A stretch of 64,000 nt of DNA from Pseudomonas proteolytica (GTDB lineage: Bacteria; Pseudomonadota; Gammaproteobacteria; Pseudomonadales; Pseudomonadaceae): contig NZ_VFEV01000028.1 in assembly GCF_007858275.1 (NCBI RefSeq), positions 20,872 to 84,871 on the forward strand, read 5' to 3'. Both the position numbers and the translations under genes were made by a program. The notes beneath the pieces were generated by a model. That model saw only the letters and a program-made list of their open reading frames with translations, did not search any database and had not been told where the DNA came from. How positions within the stretch are numbered: position 1 is the first letter of the stretch; each line of letters opens with the position of its first letter. This document shows, in pieces, positions 1 through 9,141 of the stretch.

Positions 1-428
1 TCTGCCTGACCCACGTCAACGGGGTGATATCCCACCTGTGGGGCAGCGCCCTGCAAAACTGCCCGGCCCCGCGCTTGCGGGTCAATGGCACGGCGGGTTG
101 CTATACCGTCGAAGGCCTGGACGGCCAGGAGGAGGCGCTGTTGGCCGGCAAGAATCCAAAGACCGAGGGCGAACACTGGGGCGCCGAAGAACACCGACGC
201 TGGGGCTGGTTTGAACAGGGCGCGGAACGCGAGCGTATCCCCTCGGAAAAGGGCGCCTGGAACCAGTTCTATCGCCAGTTGCAAAGCGCCGTCCAAGGCC
301 AGGGCGAGTTACCGGTGCAGGCCAGGGATGCCTGGGAAACCACCCATGTACTGGATGCCGCCAGGCTCAGCGCCGAGCGCCGGCAAGTGGTGGAGATGGC
401 GACGCTGGAAGGCCGAGAGTGGAAATAG
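1..428 (+). CDS. Gfo/Idh/MocA-family oxidoreductase, C-terminal part
   Basis: The reading frame is open from the window edge (first full codon at base 3) and stops at 428, so only about the last 141 residues are present and the start lies upstream. The visible part (residues such as GVISHLWGS, then a W/E-rich tail) looks like the C-terminal substrate domain of NAD(P)-dependent sugar or inositol dehydrogenases of the Gfo/Idh/MocA family; the Rossmann domain is missing from the window. Its position just before an inositol-type ABC transporter and an IolR-like site suggests a role in inositol or related cyclitol oxidation. The exact substrate is inference. Confidence 0.7.
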   Translation, partial: CLTHVNGVISHLWGSALQNCPAPRLRVNGTAGCYTVEGLDGQEEALLAGKNPKTEGEHWGAEEHRRWGWFEQGAERERIPSEKGAWNQFYRQLQSAVQGQGELPVQARDAWETTHVLDAARLSAERRQVVEMATLEGREWK

Positions 429-454
429 AATAAAATTCTAAAATCAGTTGATAT

Positions 455-468
455 GGAAATTATTTTCC
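455..468. promoter_or_regulatory. IolR-like operator (GGAA-N6-TTCC)
   Basis: GGAA at 455-458, six bases (ATTATT), TTCC at 465-468. This matches the GGAA-N6-TTCC motif described for the RpiR-type inositol repressor IolR in Sinorhizobium. It lies 27 bp after the oxidoreductase stop and about 330 bp before the transporter operon. It supports, but does not prove, inositol control of the downstream genes. Confidence 0.55.
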
Positions 469-494
469 AATAAAGTCATTTCCAGGTTGCCGAA

Positions 495-535
495 AGTCCC
501 TCTCGACCTTCCTTTATAAAGAAGGCTTGGGGACT
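495..535 (+). promoter_or_regulatory. Two-step inverted repeat in the transporter leader
   Basis: AGTCCC (495-500) pairs with GGGACT (530-535), and inside it CCTTC (507-511) pairs with GAAGG (521-525). There is no T-run, so it is not a classical terminator. It sits in the 366-base gap 429-794 in front of the ABC transporter, in which I found no convincing gene. It could be a leader structure or a secondary protein-binding site. Confidence 0.35.
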
Positions 536-794
536 CAACAAAAACAAGATCAAAACAACCAGGTACCGTCAGATGAAAATCTTCAACGCTGTACTGCGCG
601 TGTTACGTACTGCCTTCCCGCCCCGCACACGACCCTTCTATTTTTCTTTTCTCAATGTCCTTTGCGTCGAAAGCAAGGGCGCCCTGGTGTGCTGCATTCC
701 AGGTGCGCCGGTGGTACGGCTGCCTGCCGCAAACTCATCGCTCTGATAGACGCTACTTCCAGAAAACCAACAAGAAAGTGGAGACAGACCGTTC

Positions 795-1730
795 ATGAAG
801 ACCCAGATCCGTTTCGCCTCGCTGGCCTTGTCGATGATGCTCGCCAGTGGCGTGGCCGCGGCCGCCGATATCAAGATTGGCGTCAGCATGTCGCAGTTCG
901 ACGACACCTTTCTCACTTACCTGCGTGAAGATATGGACAAGCAGGCCAAGTCCTACCCCAAGGGCGATGGTGTGCAATTGCAGTTCGAAGATGCCCGCGC
1001 CGACGTGGTCAAGCAACTGAGCCAGGTCGAGAACTTTATCAGCCAGAAAGTCGATGCCATGGTGGTCAACCCGGTGGACACGGCCTCTACCGCGCGCATC
1101 ACCAAAGCCGCTGTGGCAGCCGGTATCCCGCTGGTGTACGTCAACCGCCGCCCGGATCAGACCGACCTGCCCAAGGGGGTGGTGACGGTGACGTCCAATG
1201 ACGTCGAGGCCGGCAAGCTGCAAATGCAGTACCTGGCCGAAAAGATGGGTGGCAAAGGCAAAATCGTGATTTTGCTGGGCGACCTGGCCAATAACTCGAC
1301 GACCAATCGCACCAAGGGCGTCAAGGAGATCCTGGGTAAGTATCCGGATATCAAGATTGAGCAGGAGCAGACCGGGATCTGGCTGCGGGACAAGGGCATG
1401 ACCCTGGTGAACGATTGGCTGACCCAGGGCCGTGAGTTCAATGCGGTGGTCGCCAACAACGATGAAATGGCGATTGGCGCGGCCATGGCGTTGAAAACCG
1501 CCGGCGTCAAACCGGGTAGCGTATTGATTGGCGGGGTTGATGGCACGCCCGACGGGTTGAATGCGATTACCAAGGGTGAGATGGCGCTCTCGGTGTTCCA
1601 GGATGCCAAGGGGCAGGCGGTCGGTTCGGTGGAGGCGGCGGTGAAAATGGCCAGGGGCGAGGCGGTCGAACCAAACGTCGTGGTGCCTTTCCAACTGATC
1701 ACCCCGGACAATGTCGCGTCATTCAAATAG
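795..1730 (+). CDS. ibpA: Sugar ABC transporter substrate-binding protein, probably myo-inositol (IbpA-like)
   Basis: Periplasmic binding protein of the RbsB/LacI-type fold, 311 residues. A signal peptide with an AAA-A type cleavage region covers about residues 1-23. The mature protein starts with the strand pattern IKIGVSMSQFDD typical of this family; the two lobes carry VNPVDTAST and GGVDGTPDGLNAI segments usual in pentose/cyclitol binders. AGTGGAGAC lies just upstream of the ATG. It heads the operon with the ATPase (63-base gap) and the permease. Inositol as ligand is inferred from the upstream Gfo/Idh gene, the IolR-like site and resemblance to fluorescent-pseudomonad inositol binding proteins; ribose or another sugar remains possible. 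Confidence 0.8.
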   Translation: MKTQIRFASLALSMMLASGVAAAADIKIGVSMSQFDDTFLTYLREDMDKQAKSYPKGDGVQLQFEDARADVVKQLSQVENFISQKVDAMVVNPVDTASTARITKAAVAAGIPLVYVNRRPDQTDLPKGVVTVTSNDVEAGKLQMQYLAEKMGGKGKIVILLGDLANNSTTNRTKGVKEILGKYPDIKIEQEQTGIWLRDKGMTLVNDWLTQGREFNAVVANNDEMAIGAAMALKTAGVKPGSVLIGGVDGTPDGLNAITKGEMALSVFQDAKGQAVGSVEAAVKMARGEAVEPNVVVPFQLITPDNVASFK

Positions 1731-1792
1731 CGTTCAATCACAACAATAAGCCAGCAGGGTGGTCACGATCGCCCTGCCGATGGAGCCCCGAT

Positions 1793-3331
<1,539 letters not shown>

Positions 3332-3352
3332 CCAATAAAAAGGTGACGGGTA

Positions 3353-4390
3353 ATGAACGCAATACTGGAAAGCAAACCCGAGGAAAAGAAGCCCGCCACG
3401 GCACCGGTAAAGAGTCGGCGGCGGTTTCCGACCGAGTTGAGCATTTTCCTGGTGCTGATCGGTATCGGCCTGGTGTTTGAAGTGTTTGGCTGGATCGTGC
3501 GGGACCAGAGCTTTTTGATGAACTCCCAGCGCCTGGTACTGATGATCCTGCAGGTGTCGATTATCGGCTTGCTGGCGATTGGCGTGACCCAGGTGATCAT
3601 TACCACGGGGATCGACCTGTCCTCGGGCTCGGTGCTGGCGCTGTCGGCGATGATTGCCGCGAGCCTGGCGCAAACTTCGGACTTTTCCCGCGCGGTGTTT
3701 CCATCGCTGACGGACTTGCCGGTGTGGATCCCGGTGGTGGCCGGGCTGGGCGTGGGCCTGCTGGCGGGGGCGATCAACGGCAGCATCATCGCCATTACCG
3801 GGATCCCGCCGTTTATCGCGACCCTTGGCATGATGGTGTCGGCCCGCGGCCTGGCGCGCTATTACACCGAGGGCCAGCCGGTGAGCATGCTGTCGGATTC
3901 CTACACGGCCATCGGCCATGGCGCGATGCCGGTGATCATTTTCCTGGTGGTGGCGGTGATCTTCCACATTGCCCTGCGCTACACCAAGTACGGCAAGTAC
4001 ACCTACGCCATCGGCGGCAATATGCAGGCGGCGCGTACCTCGGGAATCAACGTCAAGCGGCATTTGATCATCGTCTACAGCATCGCCGGGCTGCTGGCGG
4101 GGCTGGCCGGTGTGGTGGCCTCGGCCCGTGCGGCGACCGGGCAGGCCGGGATGGGCATGTCTTATGAGCTGGACGCGATTGCCGCTGCGGTGATCGGCGG
4201 TACCAGCCTGGCGGGCGGGGTAGGGCGCATCACCGGCACGGTGATTGGCGCGCTGATCCTCGGGGTGATGGCCAGCGGGTTTACCTTCGTGGGGGTGGAT
4301 GCCTACATCCAGGACATCATCAAGGGCCTGATCATCGTGGTGGCAGTGGTGATCGACCAGTACCGCAACAAGCGCAAGCTCAAGCGCTGA
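3353..4390 (+). CDS. iatP: Sugar ABC transporter permease, probably inositol (IatP-like)
   Basis: Hydrophobic 345-residue membrane protein of the RbsC family with about 8-10 membrane segments and a cytoplasmic N-terminal tail of about 30 residues. The segments ITTGIDLSSGSVLALSAMIA and GGTSLAGGVGRITGTVIGAL are the conserved RbsC-type motifs. It follows the ATPase by 21 bases, behind AAAGGTGACGGGTA. It is expected to form the membrane homodimer of the importer. The next feature downstream is a REPIN hairpin. Confidence 0.85.
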   Translation: MNAILESKPEEKKPATAPVKSRRRFPTELSIFLVLIGIGLVFEVFGWIVRDQSFLMNSQRLVLMILQVSIIGLLAIGVTQVIITTGIDLSSGSVLALSAMIAASLAQTSDFSRAVFPSLTDLPVWIPVVAGLGVGLLAGAINGSIIAITGIPPFIATLGMMVSARGLARYYTEGQPVSMLSDSYTAIGHGAMPVIIFLVVAVIFHIALRYTKYGKYTYAIGGNMQAARTSGINVKRHLIIVYSIAGLLAGLAGVVASARAATGQAGMGMSYELDAIAAAVIGGTSLAGGVGRITGTVIGALILGVMASGFTFVGVDAYIQDIIKGLIIVVAVVIDQYRNKRKLKR

Positions 4391-4433
4391 GCGGGTCCTG
4401 AACCTATAAAAGCTCAAAATCCGGGCTTGGCTT

Positions 4434-4524
4434 GTGTGGGAGCGGGCTTGCCCGCGATAGCGGTGGGCCAGTTGATAAACAGTTGACTGACCCACCGCCA
4501 TCGCGGGCAAGCCCGCTCCTACAT
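4434..4524. repeat. REPIN (inverted REP pair)
   Basis: Arms GTGTGGGAGCGGGCTTGC and GCAAGCCCGCTCCTACA flank a 50-60 base middle containing a second complementary pair (GCGGTGGG / CCCACCGC). This is the standard fluorescent-pseudomonad REP doublet. The 438-base gap 4391-4828 holds this element; nothing else in it is recognisable. Confidence 0.9.
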
Positions 4525-4828
4525 CTGTCCACCGGTAGCCGTTCGCTAACCGTTTGTCTTCTATATAGCTCCACAACACTGAATTTCTTGCTATAAACGC
4601 ACTCCGATAACCGCCTGCCGAGCCCGTCCTGGTGCCTTTTGGGGGAATGTCGGACAAATTGCCTGTCATTTCAGTTGCTGCGCCCTCAAGTCAGCCGTAG
4701 ACTGCCGCCCCTCGTAAATTGAGTGCCGGGTGGCGCTTGGAATGGACGGCGTCTTTCCCCGATCTGCAGAGGTTGGCCGGAACGCTCCCTTATTCGCCTT
4801 AATGCACGTATTTTTTATAGAGAAATCA

Positions 4829-5233
4829 ATGACAAAGGAAAAGTTGCTGGCCATGCCGGCGGATGACTACATGAATGCCGAGCAGCACGCTTTTTTCGAG
4901 CAGTTGTTGCAAGACATGAAAGTCGAGCACCACGAGCGCATTGAGCAGAACCGCATCGCCATTGAAAGCCTGGATACCCCGGCTGACCCGGCTGATGCAG
5001 CTTCGGTAGAAGAAGAGCGCACCTGGTTGGTCAATGCCATCGACCGTGACCAGCGCATGCTGCCGCAACTTGAGCAGGCCCTGGGCCGGATCAAGGAAGA
5101 TTCCTTTGGCTGGTGTGACGACAGCGGCGAGCCTATCGGCCTCAAGCGCCTGCTGATCAGCCCGACCACCAAATACTGCATCGAAGCGCAAGAGCGCCAC
5201 GAGCAAATCGACAAGCATCAGCGCCAAGCCTGA
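4829..5233 (+). CDS. DksA-type transcription factor lacking a full zinc finger (DksA2-like)
   Basis: 134 residues from the ATG at 4829; an upstream in-frame ATG at 4730 would add 33 residues unlike the family. DksA proteins enter the RNA polymerase secondary channel and modulate stringent-response promoters with ppGpp. The coiled-coil tip has the DxxDxA motif (D53, D56, A58). The zinc-finger region keeps only C96 and C117, in CDDS and CIEA, at the canonical 21-residue spacing; the second and fourth cysteines are Ser99 and Ala120. This matches the zinc-independent paralogue DksA2 known from P. aeruginosa. That one is Zur-controlled; I saw no clear Zur box here. Confidence 0.85.
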   Translation: MTKEKLLAMPADDYMNAEQHAFFEQLLQDMKVEHHERIEQNRIAIESLDTPADPADAASVEEERTWLVNAIDRDQRMLPQLEQALGRIKEDSFGWCDDSGEPIGLKRLLISPTTKYCIEAQERHEQIDKHQRQA

Positions 5234-5245
5234 TCTGTCCGCCCC

Positions 5246-5346
5246 TGTAGGAGCGAGCTTGCTCGCGAAAGTCGTCAACGATTACACGTGTATTCTGGAT
5301 AAACGTGTTGTCCCTGAGTTCTTCGCAAGCAAGTTCGCTCCTACAT
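5246..5346. repeat. REP-type inverted repeat pair
   Basis: Arms TGTAGGAGCGAGCTTGCTCGCGAA and its approximate complement ending GCTCCTACA enclose about 50 bases. It is of the GAGCGAGCTTGCTCGC sub-type rather than the GAGCGGGCTTGCCCGC type. It fills most of the gap after the DksA-like gene. Confidence 0.85.
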
Positions 5347-5455
5347 CAGGTGAGCGTCAGCAACCTCATCCCCCAGTCTATTGATCTGCTGCAAGCCCTA
5401 ACACCAAAGGCCCATAGATAATGGCTAATTAGTGGCGTTTAATGCAGAGACAATA

Positions 5456-7084
5456 ATGACAAGCAGTGGGGTGACAAGCATGGCCGGGGATGGATCTCTG
5501 ATGGGCGCCGTCGTGGCGCCGCACGCGGTGAGCCGCCAACTGCCTGGCTGGGTAACACCGCTCCTGCAAAGCATCGCCCTGGTGCTGGTCCTGTTGGGCC
5601 TGGCGTTTGTCGACCTGTCGATCTACCTCTGCGTGCCCGTCGCCCTGCTGCTGGTCTGGCTGCCGCGCCTGAAAAAAACGCCGCGCAGCCTCGCGCCTGA
5701 TGTGGCCGAGGATGCCATGGGCGCGTTGACTCGCGATTTGTCCTACACCACCAGCCATAATGCGTTGTCAGCCGCTGGCGTGGCCTATTCGGTCAAGCAA
5801 CTGGCGGCCCGGGTGCAATCGCAATTGGGCGCCGCCCAGCAAATTGTCAGCAGTGCCGAAGTGATGATTGGCACCGAGCAGCTGACATCCCAACTCAGTC
5901 GTGAAGCCCTCGGCGCGGCGGGCCAGGCCCATCAGCGCAGCACCGAGGGGCGCGCGGTGCTGGGGGAGTCCATCAGCCGCATGCATCAACTCAGCCAGCG
6001 CGCCAGTGATAGCCGGCAATTGATCGAGGCCCTGAGTCAGCGCAGCGAAGAGATCCAGCGCGTGACCCTGGTGATTCAGTCCATCGCCAGCCAGACCAAC
6101 CTGTTGGCCTTGAATGCCGCCATTGAAGCCGCCCGTGCCGGCGAGCATGGGCGCGGGTTCGCCGTGGTGGCCGATGAAGTGCGTGGGCTGGCGGGTCGTA
6201 CGGCGACCGCCACCGATGAAGTGGGGGTGATGGTGGCTGATATCCAGCAACGTACCGCGCAGGTGGTAGAGCAAATCCGCCAACTGTCCGTGGATCTGCA
6301 GGCTGGTGTCGAGCAGGTGGAGCACGCCGGCGAGCAACTGGAGAGCATTGCCACCTTGGCGGCGGGCGTGGAAGGCCAGGTCAACGCCATTGCCCAGGGC
6401 ACGGAGACCAATCGGGTGCAACTCGACAGCCTGTTCCACGCGGTGGAGCAGATGCGTAGCGACTTGACCGTCAGCGACCAGCAAACCCAGCAGTTGGCCG
6501 AGGCCGCGGTGCAAATGGAAGGGCAGGCCGAAACGATCAGCGAGCGTCTGGCGGAAGTCGGGCTGGACGACTATCACCAACGAATCTACGACTTGGCCCG
6601 CGAAGGCGCGAGCCGCATCGGCGCGCAGTTCGAGGCGGATGTCCAACAGAACCGCATCACCCTCGATGACTTGTTCAATCGCAGCTACACCCCGATTGCC
6701 AACAGCCACCCAACCAAATACCACAGCCGTTTCGACGGCTACACCGACCAGGTGTTGCCGGCTATCCAGGAAGCCTTGCTGCCCCGTCACGAAGGTTTGG
6801 TGTTCGCCATTGCCTGCACACCACAGGGCTACGTGCCGACGCACAACAAGGCGTTTTCCCAGGCACTGACCGGCGATGCCGCGGTGGATGCCGTGAACAA
6901 TCGTACCAAGCGCAAATTTGAAGACCGCACCGGGATTCGCTGCGGCAGTCACCAGCAGGCGGTGCTGTTGCAAACCTATACCCGCGATACCGGGGAGCTG
7001 ATGCACGATCTGTCGGTGCCGATCATGGTCAATGGCCGACATTGGGGTGGCTTGCGCCTGGGCTACAAACCCGAAGGGCGCTAG
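5456..7084 (+). CDS. Methyl-accepting chemotaxis protein without periplasmic sensor
   Basis: About 542 residues from ATG 5456; GTG 5432 and ATG 5480 are alternative in-frame starts and none has a clear ribosome site. Two adjacent hydrophobic segments near residues 33-70 form a membrane hairpin with no room for a periplasmic domain. The MCP signalling hairpin (IASQTNLLALNAAIEAARAG ... VVADEVRGLA) lies near residues 210-245. After it a C-terminal domain of about 170 residues (RYDL-less, with VPTHNKAFSQ, NNRTKRKFEDRTG, HDLSVPI and HWGGLRLGY) resembles the cytoplasmic PAS/Cache-like tails of some Pseudomonas transducers. It therefore probably senses an internal signal or redox/energy state. It is monocistronic. 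Confidence 0.85.
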   Translation: MTSSGVTSMAGDGSLMGAVVAPHAVSRQLPGWVTPLLQSIALVLVLLGLAFVDLSIYLCVPVALLLVWLPRLKKTPRSLAPDVAEDAMGALTRDLSYTTSHNALSAAGVAYSVKQLAARVQSQLGAAQQIVSSAEVMIGTEQLTSQLSREALGAAGQAHQRSTEGRAVLGESISRMHQLSQRASDSRQLIEALSQRSEEIQRVTLVIQSIASQTNLLALNAAIEAARAGEHGRGFAVVADEVRGLAGRTATATDEVGVMVADIQQRTAQVVEQIRQLSVDLQAGVEQVEHAGEQLESIATLAAGVEGQVNAIAQGTETNRVQLDSLFHAVEQMRSDLTVSDQQTQQLAEAAVQMEGQAETISERLAEVGLDDYHQRIYDLAREGASRIGAQFEADVQQNRITLDDLFNRSYTPIANSHPTKYHSRFDGYTDQVLPAIQEALLPRHEGLVFAIACTPQGYVPTHNKAFSQALTGDAAVDAVNNRTKRKFEDRTGIRCGSHQQAVLLQTYTRDTGELMHDLSVPIMVNGRHWGGLRLGYKPEGR

Positions 7085-7175
7085 GCCCAGGCACCGATTG
7101 TTGCGCGTTATGCAAGGAAGCTTTTACGCCGATAGCTTTTTCCAGCGAAAGGAACCGCTTAAGATGCTGCACATT

Positions 7176-7189
7176 GTTAGCTAGCTAAC
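7176..7189. promoter_or_regulatory. Perfect 14-bp palindrome, putative operator
   Basis: GTTAGCTAGCTAAC is fully self-complementary and lies 21 bases upstream of the small gene at 7210. The TTAGCTAGCTAA core resembles sites bound by MarR-type regulators. No MarR gene is in the window. Confidence 0.45.
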
Positions 7190-7209
7190 TAATCCTGCGG
7201 AGAACGTCC

Positions 7210-7413
7210 ATGCAAAGCAAAGTCGATGTGGCGGTGATGATTGGCAGTGGTGTGCCACAGACCCTGCGTGCGCTGGGCCTGAGGGCCTGTTGGGTGGTGT
7301 TGCTCAATGGTGAACAGCGCGGCACGGCCTTCGCCAGCCGCGACGAAGCCCAGGAATGCCGTGCCGCCTGGCAGGCACTGCTGGACCTGGAGCAATCCGA
7401 CCGCCTGCATTGA
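7210..7413 (+). CDS. Small conserved hypothetical protein (67 aa)
   Basis: A 67-residue soluble protein with a moderately hydrophobic middle (LRACWVVLLNGEQRGTAF) and an acidic/Arg-rich second half (SRDEAQECRAAW). TGCGGAGAA lies 6-12 bases before the ATG, and codon usage matches its neighbours. No domain is recognised. Its promoter contains the perfect GTTAGCTAGCTAAC palindrome, so it may be a tightly regulated small gene. It converges with the DUF2789 gene, with only 7 bases between the stops. Confidence 0.7.
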   Translation: MQSKVDVAVMIGSGVPQTLRALGLRACWVVLLNGEQRGTAFASRDEAQECRAAWQALLDLEQSDRLH

Positions 7414-7420
7414 GTGGCGG

Positions 7421-7657
7421 TTAAACGTTTTGGTGCAGGCGCTGGTTGAGTTCATCCACGGCAATCGCCCAGTCCGCATCTTCGCGTAGTTCTTCCTTGA
7501 GGAACTGCGCCTGTTGCGGGCTCCAGAAGGGGGCGTCGATCAGCTTCACATCTTCTGCCAGGGGATGTTGATCGATAAAACGATCGATTGCCGCCGGCGA
7601 GGCTTCCAGCCCCAATTGTTCGAACAGGTCGTGCAGGGTATGGGTGGGCGCGTCCAT
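7421..7657 (-). CDS. DUF2789 family protein
   Basis: 78 residues, start ATG at 7657 with GGAGA six bases upstream; an upstream TTG at 7669 lies inside that ribosome site and is unlikely. The pattern PTHTLHDLFEQLGL ... IDRFIDQHPL ... FWSPQQAQFLKEEL is that of the small acidic DUF2789 proteins common in Pseudomonas, whose function is unknown. No signal peptide or membrane segment. Confidence 0.85.
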   Translation of the reverse strand: MDAPTHTLHDLFEQLGLEASPAAIDRFIDQHPLAEDVKLIDAPFWSPQQAQFLKEELREDADWAIAVDELNQRLHQNV

Positions 7658-7724
7658 TTCATTCTCCAAAAGAGTGAGTCTCTACGGGTATGGGAGGCGC
7701 ACCAGCGCGCATAGTTCGATTTGT

Positions 7725-7991
7725 TCAAGCCACGCCTTGACGGGACGTCTTGCCCAGAAGCGCTTCCAACTCCTTGGCCAAGGCACAGGCCTTGTTGTGA
7801 TCGCTGCGAAAGCCTTTGATCCTGCCACTGGGCACTTCCAGGATATGGAAAAAATTCCTCCCGGCCGGGACGACCCGGTACAGTGCAAAACCTGCGCACA
7901 CGCCATGGGCGTACACGCTGTAGAATAGCGCGCTATCCTTGCAGGGCAGGGTGCCGGAAGTCTGTGTCGGTTGGCGTTGAACTCGTTGCAT
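7725..7991 (-). CDS. Small conserved hypothetical protein (88 aa)
   Basis: 88 residues from ATG 7991, preceded by ACAGGAGCTGGCC, a good ribosome site; longer upstream versions in this frame have no support. The sequence (FYSVYAHGVCAGFALYRVVP ... FFHILEVPSGRIKGFRSDHNKACALAKELE) looks like a compact soluble fold. I do not recognise the family. It lies 67 bases upstream of the DUF2789 gene on the same strand and may be co-transcribed with it. Confidence 0.65.
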   Translation of the reverse strand: MQRVQRQPTQTSGTLPCKDSALFYSVYAHGVCAGFALYRVVPAGRNFFHILEVPSGRIKGFRSDHNKACALAKELEALLGKTSRQGVA

Positions 7992-8291
7992 GGCCAGCTC
8001 CTGTCGATCTGTTGACCTGCTTGCAGCATTTCGGGTGGTTTTAAGCCGTGTTGCTGTTCTAATATTGTTGTTGGCAGCCCACGTTCGGTTCCATCCAACG
8101 TTTTTCCGTTGTTTTTGGCTGTCGGAAACCACTCTTTCAAATGGGGTATTCTCTGAAGTGGGGCGTCCAGTGTTCTCTGGCCGATAAACCTGTGATTTGC
8201 TGCACTGCCTGACGACTTGTACAAGGACTGTCAGGCCAGGCTGTACGAGTCTGGCGGGAATCAACTTCAGTATGTTTTTTCAATGTGTCGT

Positions 8292-8309
8292 GCCGTATCG
8301 GCCTTTTTT
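8292..8309 (+). terminator. Intrinsic terminator 1 (GCCG-TAT-CGGC + T6)
   Basis: A short GC stem with a three-base loop followed by CTTTTTT. It lies 49 bases before the 8359 CDS. Confidence 0.5.
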
Positions 8310-8311
8310 GT

Positions 8312-8341
8312 GCTGCCTGCCTGGCGGGCAGCGCTTTTTTT
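8312..8341 (+). terminator. Intrinsic terminator 2 (GCTGCC/GGCAGC + T-run)
   Basis: GCTGCCTGCCTGGCGGGCAGC folds into a strong stem and is followed by GCTTTTTTT. It is only 17 bases before the TTG start of the next gene, so it either ends an upstream RNA or attenuates that gene. Confidence 0.55.
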
Positions 8342-8358
8342 GATGTGGGGGCGTTTCC

Positions 8359-8829
8359 TTGGCAGTCAGTAATCTGGATATGCACGCATTGTTCGTGCTG
8401 GGTGATTTGCGCGCGAAGTTGGTTAAACAGTTTCAGTCGCGGTTTGTTTACATCACTGAACAAACCCCTGAAGGCATTTACATTGCCGAAATCGATACCG
8501 AAACAGCGCTAGTGGTAGATGACAAACCGCGTTTGGAACTCAAGGTCGGCGATCATTTTCGCGCGGCGGTACTGCCCAGTCGTGAAGGTGGCAAGTTCGA
8601 ACTTAAGTTTCGCGACATCAAGTTGACGGTCTATGGCCTGGGGGACTACGCGTTTGTTTCCACGGCGCAGGGCGAGGGCATTGTGTTCAAGGAAGGCAAC
8701 AGCGTGATGCTGGTGTTCGCGGCCAATGAACAATTGCAGGAAGGCCTGAGCAAAACCCTCAAGGCCGTGACCGGCAAGGCCGCCAAGTGGCGCAAGGGTG
8801 AGCTGGTGAGCTTCAAGGCCAGCGAATAA
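8359..8829 (+). CDS. Conserved hypothetical protein (156 aa)
   Basis: 156 residues from TTG 8359 (GGGGG 7-11 bases upstream); ATG 8380 is an alternative in-frame start giving 149 residues. A basic/aromatic first third (LRAKLVKQFQSRFVYIT) is followed by a beta-rich middle (LELKVGDHFRAAVLPS, KFELKFRDIKLTVYGLGDY). No membrane segment. The family is not recognised. Its stop overlaps the next start (TAATG), so the two small genes are translationally coupled. Two terminator-like hairpins stand just ahead of it, suggesting attenuation. Confidence 0.7.
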   Translation: MAVSNLDMHALFVLGDLRAKLVKQFQSRFVYITEQTPEGIYIAEIDTETALVVDDKPRLELKVGDHFRAAVLPSREGGKFELKFRDIKLTVYGLGDYAFVSTAQGEGIVFKEGNSVMLVFAANEQLQEGLSKTLKAVTGKAAKWRKGELVSFKASE

Positions 8830-9026
8830 TGAGTGAAGGCCGGGCCCTGTTTCACCAGCAACACCAAGCGCAGGCCCAAGCCAAGGCCGCCGAACTGCTT
8901 GCCCGCAAAGATGATCTGCAGGGCGCCTGGTTGAGCTGGGTCGCCAGTCAACTCTATGCACTGCGGCCCGCCGAGTACGCCAGCATGGTGCGCCGGGAGC
9001 TGCAGCGTTTGCACCAACAGCCCTGA
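8829..9026 (+). CDS. Small conserved hypothetical protein (65 aa)
   Basis: A 65-residue, Gln/Ala-rich, helix-forming protein (HQQHQAQAQAKAAELLARKDD, then LRPAEYASMVRREL). Its ATG overlaps the stop of the 8359 gene, which indicates co-expression. No domain recognised. Confidence 0.65.
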   Translation: MSEGRALFHQQHQAQAQAKAAELLARKDDLQGAWLSWVASQLYALRPAEYASMVRRELQRLHQQP

Positions 9027-9141
9027 ATACCTGCAACCCTTTGAACCTCTACTACAGTTCTGTGGACTTAATTGTTCAGGGCTTTGGCGGTGTGAAAGCA
9101 AAGCCATCCGCCATGGCTGTGTAAACGCGAGGTTCAAAGGC

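Larger units (their letters stand above)
8150..8341 (+). ncRNA. Possible small RNA or long leader ending in tandem terminators
   Basis: The 366-base gap 7992-8358 has lower GC than its surroundings and no credible gene. It ends in two consecutive terminator-like hairpins immediately before the next CDS, as expected for a non-coding transcript or an attenuated leader. The 5' end given is only a guess, placed at a TATTCT-like -10 at 8147-8152. No known sRNA family was recognised. Confidence 0.3.

Noticed and set aside
527..928. Open frame in the leader of the sugar transporter operon
   Set aside because: It overlaps the well-supported binding-protein gene in another frame and has no ribosome site or motif.
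7130..7172. GGAACC at 7151 as a second hrp box
   Set aside because: No CCAC half-site follows at 15-16 bases; the nearest is GCAC at the wrong spacing.
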